Shown here: one piece after another, positions 11,668 through 20,266 of the stretch | How the letters are laid out: the number at the start of each line of letters is the position of its first letter | Numbering within the stretch: position 1 is the first letter of the stretch | NCBI GenBank assembly: GCA_022820025.1 | Contig: JAJEGF010000059.1 | Coordinates: 28,807-92,806 of the forward strand | Direction: 5' to 3' | DNA: 64,000 bases | From: Chloroflexota bacterium | Lineage (GTDB): Bacteria; Chloroflexota; UBA11872 | Made by a program: the position numbers and the translations under genes | The notes under the pieces: model-generated | The model's input: only the letters and a program-made list of their open reading frames with translations | Databases searched by the model: none | What the model was told of the DNA's origin: nothing

Positions 11668-12402
11668 GTGCTGCGCTCTTCCGCTGTCGGCTGGTGGTGG
11701 CGGCCGTTTACGGAGGTTGCCGAGGCCGCGGTCTTTCTCATTGACCTTGCGCCTGATGCCGCGCATGAGGCACGGGCCCTGGAGTGGCTGAGCGTCACGG
11801 AACGGGCACGTTCGCGTCGCTTTGTCCATGCCGGACCACGGCGCCGGTTTACCTTGTGCCGCGGGGCACTGCGAGCCATTCTTTGCCATCGTCTCGGGTG
11901 TGACAGCCAGCGGCTCACATTCGGCACGTCAAGCCATGGCAAACCGTTCGCTCGAGTCGACGATATGCCCGAGCCGATTAGCTTCAACGTCAGCCACGGC
12001 CGCAGTCACGGACTGATCGCGGTTGCCCCGCGCGGGCGCCTGGGCGTGGACATTGAGGAACGCCGCGCGCGCGAAGACCTGGAGGACCTCGCAGACGCCG
12101 TGCTCGGTCCCAACGAAAAGCGCGAATTTGGGCTGCTTCGCGGGGATGCGAGAACTCAGTTCTTCTTCCGCATGTGGACACTCAAGGAGGCCCTCATGAA
12201 GGCACTCGGCCTGGGATTCTCCCTGGACCCAGCGGAGTTCGAGGTGCCAATAGCCGTTCGCCGTGGCGCCACAACCGGCACGTTCCGGTTCCCCGACCGG
12301 CCACGAGTCCTCTGGCGCGTGGACGATCTGGGAACGGAAGACTTTGCGGCGGCCCTTGCCCTTGAGCCGATTCCCGATCGCTGCGGGTCGTCCGATGGCT
12401 AG
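11668..12402 (+). CDS. 4'-phosphopantetheinyl transferase (Sfp/AcpT type)
   Basis: A 244-residue protein with the expected signatures: a GKPFA segment followed by FNVSHG near residue 110, the Mg2+-binding LGVDIEE near 125, and W-T-L-K-E-A-L-M-K-A-L-G near 170. Such enzymes transfer the 4'-phosphopantetheine arm of CoA to the conserved Ser of carrier proteins, converting apo-ACP to holo-ACP. Its place right after the discrete ACP and the PKS makes these two the likely substrates. GTG start, 65 nt after the ACP stop; the GAGG upstream is a little distant (about 13 nt). Length matches the Sfp group rather than the short AcpS group. Confidence 0.92.
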   Translation: MLRSSAVGWWWRPFTEVAEAAVFLIDLAPDAAHEARALEWLSVTERARSRRFVHAGPRRRFTLCRGALRAILCHRLGCDSQRLTFGTSSHGKPFARVDDMPEPISFNVSHGRSHGLIAVAPRGRLGVDIEERRAREDLEDLADAVLGPNEKREFGLLRGDARTQFFFRMWTLKEALMKALGLGFSLDPAEFEVPIAVRRGATTGTFRFPDRPRVLWRVDDLGTEDFAAALALEPIPDRCGSSDG

Positions 12403-12510
12403 ACGCGCACTAGACTCTCGACGCGAATCGTTGAAGTTCCACCGAGCAGGCCGCCTGCACGTGCCGGCTTACGATCGGTCGCAGGTCTCCATCCGAAGGA
12501 AGTCCAGGCT

Positions 12511-13422
12511 GTGACCGCGGATTCGCAACGCGTCTGGGAGGTCCCCGAGCCTCGCGCTGTGTGCGAGGTGAGCGTTGATGCGAGGACGCAGGTCGTCCTG
12601 CGGCGACACGGCAATCCAACCGGTCCGCGTTTGGTCCTCAGCCATGGAAATGGCCTGGCCATCGACCTCTATTACCCGTTCTGGTCACTCCTGGCCGACG
12701 AATTCGACCTGGTCGTCTACGACCTCAGAAATCATGGCTGGAGTGCCCTGAGTCCGCTGGAAGATCACAACGTTCCGACGCTGGTGCGCGACCACGACCG
12801 GATTCTCGAGGCGATTGACGCCAACTTTGGAGACAAACCGAAGGTTGGCGTGTTTCATTCCGTATCGGCGCTGACAACGCTGCTGTCGCCCGCCAAGGGC
12901 AGCGGACTTTCAGCGCTCGTCCTGTTCGATCCCCCGCTGTGCCGGCCCGGCGCCAGCTATGAGGAATTTGACGCCGCCGCGATGCGAACCGCCGCGATGA
13001 CCCGACGGCGCACCGAACTGTTTCAGTCGGTCGACCAGTTTGCCGATCTGCTGAGCTTTGTGCCGACCTTTTACCGCTCGGTTCCTGGCACATTCGATCT
13101 TGCCGCCCGCACGACGCTTCGAGAGCGCACGCAGCAGGACGGCTACGAACTGCGCTGTCCGCGAGACTACGAAGCGCAGATCGTCGACTACGCCAGCGCG
13201 TTTGCCGTGCTCGTGGACTTTGACGCATTTCATTGCCCGATCAAGGTTGTTGGCGCCGATCCGACATTGCCCTACTCATACCTGCCAACATTTGACCTGA
13301 GCCATGTCTTGACCGTCGACTACGACTTTCTGCCGGAGACGACGCATTTCCTGCAACTGGAGCAGCCGGAGGCGTGCGCGGCGTCGGTGCGCGACTTCCT
13401 GGAGCAGGTTTCGTCAGCCTGA
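12511..13422 (+). CDS. Alpha/beta hydrolase of the PKS locus
   Basis: A 303-residue alpha/beta-hydrolase fold protein. SHGNG near residue 46 forms the oxyanion-hole HG. The nucleophile elbow is probably F-H-S-V-S near residue 115, with Ser in place of the usual last Gly of G-x-S-x-G. An Asp in VVGADPT and a His in ETTHFLQLEQP complete a plausible triad. GTG start preceded by AAGGAAG. The gene is on the PKS strand 108 nt after the PPTase and is the last gene of the group. Because the PKS has no thioesterase domain, it is a candidate for chain release or editing. That is inferred from position; it could equally be an unrelated esterase or lipase. Confidence 0.8.
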   Translation: MTADSQRVWEVPEPRAVCEVSVDARTQVVLRRHGNPTGPRLVLSHGNGLAIDLYYPFWSLLADEFDLVVYDLRNHGWSALSPLEDHNVPTLVRDHDRILEAIDANFGDKPKVGVFHSVSALTTLLSPAKGSGLSALVLFDPPLCRPGASYEEFDAAAMRTAAMTRRRTELFQSVDQFADLLSFVPTFYRSVPGTFDLAARTTLRERTQQDGYELRCPRDYEAQIVDYASAFAVLVDFDAFHCPIKVVGADPTLPYSYLPTFDLSHVLTVDYDFLPETTHFLQLEQPEACAASVRDFLEQVSSA

Positions 13423-13464
13423 GAACTCCGCCGAGCCTGCGTTGATTCGAGAGACCCCAGGCGG

Positions 13465-15204
13465 CTACGGCGAGGCGTCGACCCGGACTGTCACGATGTC
13501 CAATCCCTGGTATTGCTGGTGCCGGACTGACGATGCGTAGTGCCGCAACAGTCGAAACGACAGGTCTCGATCGTCCACTGTCTCGGTCTCCTCATCCAGG
13601 TACGCCAGACGATCCTCGAGATTCGCCTCGTCGAAGACCGTCAGGAATTCCAGTTCGACCGCCTGGCCCTCGGGACTTGCCGTGACGATCAAGCGCGGCG
13701 CCTGTTCCTCGGAGTCTTGGTCGTCGGGCTGCAAGAGACTCGAGAGGGCCTCCTCACCCGCCGATCGCAGCCGATCGGTCGAGGCGGCGTTCCAACGCAT
13801 CGCGGCGGCAACTTCCTGGAGGAATGCGTCAAGGCGCGGCACGTCGGCCATGTCCAGCCTCGCCTCAAGTCGTCGGCCTCGCGGCTTTGTCAGCTCCAGC
13901 AGGACTGTCAGGCCGATCGCTGTCGCGGCGCCAACGGTGATGCCGTTGCCAAGCAAGGAGCTCCAAGGCTCTTCGAGCAGATCTTCGAATACGTTCCGGT
14001 TCTGGAAGCCAACGCCCAAGGCAAATGCGAGGCCCACCACGAGGGTGGTCTGACCGTCCAGCCCGGCCCGCGCGACGGTCCGAACGCCCTCGATGAAGAG
14101 CATCCCAATCGCCACCAGCAGGAAGGCGCCCATGACGGGGTTTGGAATGGTGAGCAGTAAGCCCGTGACCTTGGGAACGACGGCAAGGGCAACCAGGATG
14201 ATTCCGATGGCGTAGCCAACACGACGTGCGGCAACGCCTGTGAGCGCGATGAGCGAGACGCTGGACGACGAGTAGGAAGTCGTGGGCGGGATCCCAACCA
14301 GACCGGCCATCAGCATGCCCAGAGCACTGGCGTACACGGTGCCCTGAATCAGGCGAAAATCCGTGGCCCGCGGACGCCGCCAAGCCACCTGCTGCACGAC
14401 CGCCCCGTCGCCGACGGCCTTGATTGCTTGCACAAGCGTTACCACCAGGAACATCGGGAGTAGCGCCCAGAACCCCGCTGTTGGGGTCAGGTCAAGTCCC
14501 GGGAAGACTGCGTCGGGTATTCCGATCCACGGCGAACCGAGCAGGCGATCGAGGTCGTAAAGGGCGAAAGGCGCCGCGGCCGCGCAGCCCGCCGCGATGC
14601 CGATCAGCGGCGACCAGGTGCGCAACGCGCCCGGCGCGCGCAGGGCGAGGATTGTCGTCACAGCCAGTGTCACCGCCGCCACCAGAGGTCCCGCGAACGG
14701 TGGCGAGCCTTCCGGGACCTCCTGCAACCGATCGAATGAGATAGGCAGGAGGATTACCGCGATAAGCATCAGAACAGTTCCGGAGACGGCCGGCGTGATG
14801 ATGCGACGCAGTTGCGGCAGCCACGTCGCCACGGCCAGATAGAACAACGACGAGAGCACCAGCAGACTTGCAAGGGTGGCCGGGCCTCCCTCGGACAACG
14901 CCAGCACGGAGACGGCAATGAAGTTGGGGGTGATTCCGGTGACCAGCACGTGGCCAAGGCCCAGGCGCCCGACCCTGACCGCCTGGACAACCGTGACGAT
15001 ACCGCTGACGATCAGTGCCGCAAACACAGCCCAGGTCAGGTGCCGCCCATCCTGACCCGCCGCCAATGCGCTGACGGCGACAATCAGCACAATCGGCGCC
15101 AAGACCAGCAAGACTCCCTGAAACCCGACGCCAATGGCCACAAGCGGCGGGCATGGCTCGTCGGGTTCGTATCGAATCGATTGGTCCGCCTGGATCGACG
15201 CCAA
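13465..15204 (-). CDS. NCS2-type nucleobase permease with C-terminal HATPase-like domain
   Basis: 579 residues. The first roughly 430 are strongly hydrophobic with about 12-14 membrane spans and resemble the nucleobase/cation symporter-2 (xanthine/uracil permease) family. Features include ITPNFIAVSVLALSEGG-like helices, the QQVAWRRPRATDFRLIQG loop, an S-Y-S-S-S-S-V helix break and I-P-N-P-V-M-G-A-F. From about residue 445 a soluble domain follows (RLDMADVPRLDAFLQEVAAA, RLRSAGEEALSSLL, then a run ending GLDIVTVRVDAS). Its plan resembles the RsbW/SpoIIAB-type GHKL ATPase fold: an E-E-A-L helix in place of the N-box, and a C-terminal strand. The usual D-x-G-x-G box is not clearly visible. The hydrolase on the + strand converges on it, with 42 nt between stops. 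Transport family is fairly sure; substrate and the role of the tail are unknown. Confidence 0.8.
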   Translation of the reverse strand: MASIQADQSIRYEPDEPCPPLVAIGVGFQGVLLVLAPIVLIVAVSALAAGQDGRHLTWAVFAALIVSGIVTVVQAVRVGRLGLGHVLVTGITPNFIAVSVLALSEGGPATLASLLVLSSLFYLAVATWLPQLRRIITPAVSGTVLMLIAVILLPISFDRLQEVPEGSPPFAGPLVAAVTLAVTTILALRAPGALRTWSPLIGIAAGCAAAAPFALYDLDRLLGSPWIGIPDAVFPGLDLTPTAGFWALLPMFLVVTLVQAIKAVGDGAVVQQVAWRRPRATDFRLIQGTVYASALGMLMAGLVGIPPTTSYSSSSVSLIALTGVAARRVGYAIGIILVALAVVPKVTGLLLTIPNPVMGAFLLVAIGMLFIEGVRTVARAGLDGQTTLVVGLAFALGVGFQNRNVFEDLLEEPWSSLLGNGITVGAATAIGLTVLLELTKPRGRRLEARLDMADVPRLDAFLQEVAAAMRWNAASTDRLRSAGEEALSSLLQPDDQDSEEQAPRLIVTASPEGQAVELEFLTVFDEANLEDRLAYLDEETETVDDRDLSFRLLRHYASSVRHQQYQGLDIVTVRVDASP

Positions 15205-15662
15205 TATTGACCTCCCGAAGCGGCCAGCGGACCTAGAGCGTAACTGCCGCCATCAGGCCTTCAACGACCGGGGGCTTTCGATCGGCGTCCGATTCGGTGG
15301 ACCGAAGCGATCAGTTGGCAAGCGCCGCGGCAATGCCGGCGAGCAAGCACGGCAGTCGTAGTCACGTCTCGATTACCGGCCGGCGTGTCCAACATCAGTT
15401 GATCCTGAAGCAAAGATCGGAAACACCGCTGAGCATTGGTGGCGTGAAAGAACTCTGACCTTGCCCCACCGATGTGCAGGGGCAGGCGAGTCCTGGCCAC
15501 GTGACGCGATCCCGGGCTCTGCGGCTCGCGATGTACGCTGCGGCAACTGGCGCTCTCTCGCTGGCCTATCCGCCTTGGAGGTCGTGCGCTCGTCAAGGCA
15601 AGCGCGATGTCACCAGCGTTTCCGGGCGCGGCGCGGCTTCAGATGGCGCGGAGGCAGAGTTC
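15205..15662. other. Intergenic region between NCS2 permease and DJ-1-like gene
   Basis: 458 bases. A frame in phase with the next gene stays open back to 15474, but its translation is not homologue-like and the real start is better placed at 15663. No RNA gene or clear promoter was recognised. Confidence 0.4.
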
Positions 15663-16253
15663 ATGGATGCGGAAGCGAACGGCGTACTGATCATCGTGGG
15701 CGACGCCACCGAGACGGTGGACACGCTGTACCCGATCCTACGGCTGCAGGAGGATGGCTTTCGGCCGGTGGTGGCCGGTCCACAGAAGCGCCGGTACCAG
15801 ATGGTCCTGCACGAGATTCCACAGACCGGCTGGGAAATCACGCGCGAGTACGAGGGCTACACCATCCAAGCCGATGTGGCCTTCGCCGAGGTGCGGCCCG
15901 AGGCGTACGTGGGGATTTTCTTTTCGGGAGGCCGCGCGCCCGAGTACATTCGCTACGACCCCGACCTAGTTCGAATCACGCGGTATTTCTTCGAGCACGA
16001 CAAGCCAGCGGCCTCTGTCTGCCACGGCGTGGAAATCCCGGCGTATGCGGGCGTCGTGGAAGGGCGAACCATGGCCTGTGTCCCCAAGTGCAAGTTTGAT
16101 CTGGAGGTGTGCGGCGGCGTCTATTCCGAGGAGACCTGGGCGATCGACGGCAACTTGGTTTCCGGGCGAACCTGGCACGACCACGGGCGGTACATGAAGC
16201 ACTGGATCGAACTGCTGAAGGCCGAGCGCGAACGCATGCGCGAGTCGCGCTGA
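15663..16253 (+). CDS. DJ-1/PfpI family protein
   Basis: 196 residues from the ATG at 15663, chosen because GGAGG lies just upstream and the family core (GVLIIVGDATETVDTLYP) begins at once. A nucleophile-elbow Cys120 sits in AASVCHGVE, preceded by the beta-strand and F-F-E-H-D-K-P context usual for the class I glutamine-amidotransferase-like fold. Family members include protein deglycases, PfpI proteases and small-molecule hydratases, so function cannot be fixed. It lies 2 nt before the TIM-barrel isomerase gene, so the two are probably co-transcribed and may work on the same sugar or dicarbonyl substrate. Confidence 0.85.
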   Translation: MDAEANGVLIIVGDATETVDTLYPILRLQEDGFRPVVAGPQKRRYQMVLHEIPQTGWEITREYEGYTIQADVAFAEVRPEAYVGIFFSGGRAPEYIRYDPDLVRITRYFFEHDKPAASVCHGVEIPAYAGVVEGRTMACVPKCKFDLEVCGGVYSEETWAIDGNLVSGRTWHDHGRYMKHWIELLKAERERMRESR

Positions 16254-16255
16254 AC

Positions 16256-17098
16256 ATGGGTTATGTCAAGTTGGGCGCGGGAACCTACGCCTTTCGCGAC
16301 GTGGAGGTGTTCCAGGCCCTGCCGCGCCTGCGCCGGATCGGCTACGAGGCCATTGAGATCCTGGCCGGTGAGGGTTGGCCCACCGCGCCGGCGCGCTTGA
16401 ACCGGGACGATCGGACCAGGCTGTCGGATGCGATTCAGCAGCAGGGCTTCGAGTCGCCGGCGCTCATGGTGTTGCTGCCGCTGTGTGAGGAAGGTAGAAG
16501 TCGGCGGGCGGTCGACGCCGAGTTTCGCGCCGTCTGCCAGCTGGCCCGCGACCTCTCGTTTTCGGACGACTCGTCGGTTCTCAGCTCTCCGATTGGGCAC
16601 CAGGGTCCACCCTGGGACAGCGGCCGGGAACGCATCGCCGACCGCCTGCTTGCGCTGGCTGACATCGCGCAGGAGCACGGGGTGATTCTGGCTGTCGAAC
16701 CACACGTAGGAAACCCATTGGACAGCCCGGAAAAGGCCGTTTGGCTGATGGAACGGACGAATCACCCGGCGCTGCGGCTCAACTTCGATATCAGCCACTT
16801 CCACGTGCAGGGGATGGATCTGCGCCACTGCATCGAAGCCTGCCTGCCGTACGCCGTGCACATCCACGTCAAGGACGGCTACATCGGCTCCGACGGCGAG
16901 GTTGTCTTTCAGCTTCCCGGCGAGGGCAGCCTGGACCTTGGCGCGTACCTCCGAATCCTGACGGAGCACGACGCCACCATTCCGGTCACCGCCGAGGTCA
17001 GCGCCATGATCTGGCGCCAGCCCGACTACGATCCCTGGGCGGCGGCCGAACAGTCATTTGCCGCGCTCGACGCGGCTCGGCGGGCCGCTGGCAGCTAG
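16256..17098 (+). CDS. Sugar phosphate isomerase/epimerase (xylose isomerase-like TIM barrel)
   Basis: 280 residues from the ATG at 16256, which follows the previous stop by 2 nt. Typical AP-endonuclease-2/xylose-isomerase-like barrel: RIGYEAIEI near the N-terminus, metal-ligand candidates Glu in AVEPHVGNPLDS, Asp and His in FDISHFHVQG, His in VHIHVKD, and a late Glu in TAEVS. Family members isomerise or epimerise sugars and inositols (hydroxypyruvate isomerase, IolE/IolI-like). The exact substrate is not readable from sequence. Its pairing with a DJ-1-like protein, close to a PhyH dioxygenase, is consistent with carbohydrate or osmolyte breakdown. Confidence 0.85.
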   Translation: MGYVKLGAGTYAFRDVEVFQALPRLRRIGYEAIEILAGEGWPTAPARLNRDDRTRLSDAIQQQGFESPALMVLLPLCEEGRSRRAVDAEFRAVCQLARDLSFSDDSSVLSSPIGHQGPPWDSGRERIADRLLALADIAQEHGVILAVEPHVGNPLDSPEKAVWLMERTNHPALRLNFDISHFHVQGMDLRHCIEACLPYAVHIHVKDGYIGSDGEVVFQLPGEGSLDLGAYLRILTEHDATIPVTAEVSAMIWRQPDYDPWAAAEQSFAALDAARRAAGS

Positions 17099-17170
17099 TC
17101 CAGGCGCTTCCGCCGACCGGTCGTACGTCCAGAAGCGCCAGGAACTGCGTTGCCGATCACAGCCGAACGG

Positions 17171-18049
17171 TCAGTCCCAGGAATCCAAGCCCAGCAGTCT
17201 CCTGCCCAGGTTGGTCAAGACGGCCGGCGCCTGGGTGCGGTGCTCCCGGTCGCGCCGATCGCAGGGCCACCCGGATCCACCGCCCGGCGACTTGGCCGGC
17301 CGTCGTTCCCGCCACGACTCGATGCGTAGTCGCCGCAGTTCGTCGTCGTGTTCTTCGGCAGGCTGCATGGTGATGTACTGGGCCAGGCGCGGCTTGTCGG
17401 ACGTGTTGTGGCCGTTGCCGTGCGCCAGCATGCGGTCCCAGATAATCAGGTCGCCGGCTTTGCCGGAGATCGACTTGACCTCAAGTCCGGCAAGGTCAGG
17501 GTTCCAGGGATCACGGTCGGCAGGCTGCGTCTTAACCCAGGCGTCAAAGGCGCGGTGAAAGCCTGGAACGCACTGGAAGCCGCCCTGGTTCTCCGCCGTG
17601 TCCGTCAGGTACAGCACCCCCTGCACCCCAGACGGAATCTCCGGTCGTGACGTGTCGACGTCCCAGTGAATCATGCCCGTATGACCCCACTCCGGACGGT
17701 CGGCTCGGACGGGAGGCTTCATGTTGACCCGGTCCAGCGAGACCCACAGCCGCTTGCTGCCCAGGATCTGCGTGAAGGCCTGGTACACCCGTGGGTATTG
17801 CCGGTTATCCCACATGGCCTGGTGTTGGTACATCGACACCATGCCGGCCTCGGAAATCGGGGTTCGCGGATCGTTTCGGTCATACGGGGGCCACTTATAC
17901 CAGTCGTCTGGCCTGTCCGGGTCCATCTCCAGGAAGTCCCAGATGACCTCGACCAGCGCCGCCAGCTGCTGCTTCGGTACGGCGTCCGGCAGCACGACGT
18001 AGCCGTTTTCTTCCCAGAACGCCAAGCCGCGTTCGCTCAGCACCTGCAT
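17171..18049 (-). CDS. Phytanoyl-CoA dioxygenase (PhyH) family protein
   Basis: 292 residues. An Fe(II)/2-oxoglutarate-dependent oxygenase: GYVVLPDAVP near residue 16, the HxD iron motif in IHWDVDTS near 128, GGFQCVPGFHR, and the distal iron His in MLAHGNGHNTSD with the following K-P-R-L (Arg for 2-oxoglutarate). These enzymes hydroxylate diverse small molecules such as branched acyl-CoA, quaternary amines and secondary metabolites. The last roughly 50 residues are basic and poorly conserved in look. It converges with the isomerase gene. The substrate is unknown; a link to branched fatty acids made by the nearby PKS is possible but only a guess. Confidence 0.88.
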   Translation of the reverse strand: MQVLSERGLAFWEENGYVVLPDAVPKQQLAALVEVIWDFLEMDPDRPDDWYKWPPYDRNDPRTPISEAGMVSMYQHQAMWDNRQYPRVYQAFTQILGSKRLWVSLDRVNMKPPVRADRPEWGHTGMIHWDVDTSRPEIPSGVQGVLYLTDTAENQGGFQCVPGFHRAFDAWVKTQPADRDPWNPDLAGLEVKSISGKAGDLIIWDRMLAHGNGHNTSDKPRLAQYITMQPAEEHDDELRRLRIESWRERRPAKSPGGGSGWPCDRRDREHRTQAPAVLTNLGRRLLGLDSWD

Positions 18050-18214
18050 AACTCTTCACCGCGTCAGAGGCGCCACTGCACTTTAGCGGCTGGCGCGAAC
18101 CGGAAATCCGATCTGAGGGCAAGACCTACGCGGAACTCGGGAGCCGGATTCCGTCGGCTTTGGCGCGGATGAGCTGACGGCAGGGCACGGGCGGCCGAAT
18201 CTGTAATCCCGCGG

Positions 18215-18290
18215 TGGAGCCCACATCCGGACTTGAACCGGAGACCTCGTTCTTACCAAGAACGCGCTCTACCGACTGAGCTATGTGGGC
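18215..18290 (-). tRNA. tRNA-Thr (GGT)
   Basis: Read on the minus strand: acceptor GCCCACA paired with TGTGGGC, D-arm GCTC...GAGC, anticodon stem CGTTC/GAACG with loop TTGGTAA giving anticodon GGT (codon ACC), and T-arm TCCGG-TTCAAGT-CCGGA. The discriminator base is U, followed by a genome-encoded CCA at 18217-18215. 76 nt. Confidence 0.97.
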
Positions 18291-18392
18291 CGGGGGCCGT
18301 AGCCGGAGGACGGCATCGCAGTGCCGCCGCTGGGTGATCGTACCGCGTTCGCCGCTCACGGCCGGCTGCGGACGATACTGGTACTTTCCCGC

Positions 18393-18863
18393 CTAGGCGT
18401 TCGCGTCCAGTTGGGCAACGATTTCGTCGACATGGAGATTGGGATCCACGGTTGGCCACACGTGTTCCACGTTACCGTCGGGATCGATCAGGTAGGACAC
18501 CCGATCGGCGCACATGACTGAACGGCCACGAATCTCCCTGCGGATCCAGGCACCATAGGCTTCGATCACGCCGTGGTCGGTGTCGGCCAGCAGAGGAAAG
18601 TTCAAGTCGTACTTCGCAGTGAATCGCCGGTGCGAGTCAACATCGTCGTCGTTGATGCCGTAGACGTCGACGCCGCGGGACGCCAGTGCGGAGAGATTGT
18701 CACGGAAGCCGCAGGCCTCAATCGTGCATCCCGGCGTGTCGTCGCGCGGGTAGAAATAAAGCAGCACGCGGCGGCCGCGCAGATCCGAGAGGGTGACTTG
18801 CGACCCGTCGGTGGCGGACAACGTGAACTCGGGAGCATTGTCACCAGGACTTAGCAGGGGCAT
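18393..18863 (-). CDS. bcp: Peroxiredoxin, BCP/PrxQ type
   Basis: 156 residues from the ATG at 18863, chosen over an upstream ATG at 18893 because GAGG sits 8 nt before it and the protein then begins MPLLSPGDNAPEF as in homologues. The motif T-P-G-C-T-I-E-A-C-G-F-R-D near residue 40 holds the peroxidatic Cys and, five residues on, the resolving Cys of the atypical 2-Cys PrxQ group. It reduces hydroperoxides using thioredoxin. Divergent from the SDR gene. Confidence 0.93.
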   Translation of the reverse strand: MPLLSPGDNAPEFTLSATDGSQVTLSDLRGRRVLLYFYPRDDTPGCTIEACGFRDNLSALASRGVDVYGINDDDVDSHRRFTAKYDLNFPLLADTDHGVIEAYGAWIRREIRGRSVMCADRVSYLIDPDGNVEHVWPTVDPNLHVDEIVAQLDANA

Positions 18864-19041
18864 GCGGGTACCTCGGAGGAGTGGCGTCGGCAACGCAGCC
18901 TCATTGTGCGCGACGGTGAGATTCCGAGCGAGCGGGGCGTTTCAACCCCGCAAGTCTCAGCCAGGCAGGCTGCGAATGTGGCAAGGACAATTCGCGGACG
19001 TGCCTGATATCTTCAGCGCGAAGGGCAAAGGAGCCGACCCT

Positions 19042-19818
19042 ATGCAGGACGCACCGACAAGGAGTCCATTTGACCTGACTGACCGCGTGGCCCTGGTGAC
19101 CGGGGCCGGGCGAGGCATTGGACGGGCGATTGCGCTGGGACTGGCCGCCGCCGGGGCCGACGTGGCTGTGTCCGCGCGATCTGCCGACCAACTGGACGAG
19201 GTGTGCGACGAGGTTAGATTGCTTGGACGGAAAGCACTTGCCCTGCCGGCCGACCTCTCAGACTTGCAGGCGCTGGACGGCGTTTTCGATGCCGTTGCGG
19301 CGGAGTTCGGCCAACTCGACATTCTGTTCAATAACGCCGGGACCGGCTTCCGGAAGCCGCTGCTGGAGATTACGCCGGCTGACTGGGATTATGTTGCCGA
19401 CCTGAATCTTCGCAGCCTCTTCTTCGCATGCCAGCACGGCATCCGCCTTATGCGACCCGGAGGTTATGGTCGGATCATCAACACCGCCTCGCTCACCTCC
19501 TTTTTGGGCTTTGCGCAAGTTTCGGTCTACGGGGCAACCAAGGGTGGCGTTGCGCAACTCACGAAGGCGCTGGCCGTGGAGTTTGCCCAGAGCGGCATCA
19601 CCATAAATGCAATAGCCCCAGGATACGTTTTCACGGAACTCACACGCCCGCGTTTTGAGGACCCCGTAACCCGCGACTGGCTCATGGGCCGCATTCCCCA
19701 AGGCAGACACGGAGAACCGAGTGACATGGTCGGGACGGCCGTGTTTCTTGCTTCAGGAGCTTCCGCCTACCTCACGGGTGTGGTCATTCCGGTGGACGGT
19801 GGCTGGCTGGCGGCCTGA
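19042..19818 (+). CDS. SDR-family oxidoreductase (gluconate 5-dehydrogenase-like)
   Basis: 258 residues from the ATG at 19042, preceded by AAAGGAG at a good distance. Classical short-chain dehydrogenase: TGAGRGIG cofactor loop near residue 20, NNAG near 95, catalytic Ser in NTASLTSF, Y-G-A-T-K near 160, then NAIAPGYVFTELT and the C-terminal VIPVDGGW. The overall pattern is closest to gluconate 5-dehydrogenase and 3-oxoacyl-ACP-reductase-like SDRs that act on sugar acids, using NAD(P)H. Substrate not determined. Confidence 0.9.
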   Translation: MQDAPTRSPFDLTDRVALVTGAGRGIGRAIALGLAAAGADVAVSARSADQLDEVCDEVRLLGRKALALPADLSDLQALDGVFDAVAAEFGQLDILFNNAGTGFRKPLLEITPADWDYVADLNLRSLFFACQHGIRLMRPGGYGRIINTASLTSFLGFAQVSVYGATKGGVAQLTKALAVEFAQSGITINAIAPGYVFTELTRPRFEDPVTRDWLMGRIPQGRHGEPSDMVGTAVFLASGASAYLTGVVIPVDGGWLAA

Positions 19819-20266
19819 CAACCGCCAGTCTCGGAACCGCTGAAGACGGCAACTATCTCGGCAAGTCCGAGCAGGGCACGCCTGGCTGCGCATCGGCGCG
19901 ATTCGACGCTGATCCAGGACCACCAGACAACAGCAATCTTGATCGATTAATCTCTACCATCCTAAGTGATCTGGATTCCCATGCACTAGGCGTCCGCATG
20001 CAGAGTCTCGCAGGATCCAATGAGTACAATGGTGCAATATCGAGACTCGTCAGCAGTGCAGATCAACTGCCGCATCGGGATTCCAATTGGGGCTCTAATC
20101 TCCCTTTTCGACCACATTAATCTGGAGCCATGACTCCGTCTAACGCTGTCTGGCATCCGTCCGTCCAGGCTTGACCTGGTCATCTGTTACGTATCCGTTG
20201 GCTAAAGATTCTCAAGTTCATAGCCAGCTGTCGTTAGCACGTTACCGGGTCAATCTTCGTCGCCGA
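19819..20266. other. Intergenic region, lower G+C, possible decayed reading frame
   Basis: 448 bases between two converging genes, with visibly lower G+C than either neighbour's surroundings. The + frame from about 19807 to 20119 is free of stops for about 100 codons but has no plausible start. It contains an E-D-G-N-Y-L-G-K-S-E-Q-G-T-P-G stretch that faintly recalls the opening of animal-type haem peroxidases. I treat it as non-coding or a remnant. Confidence 0.3.
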
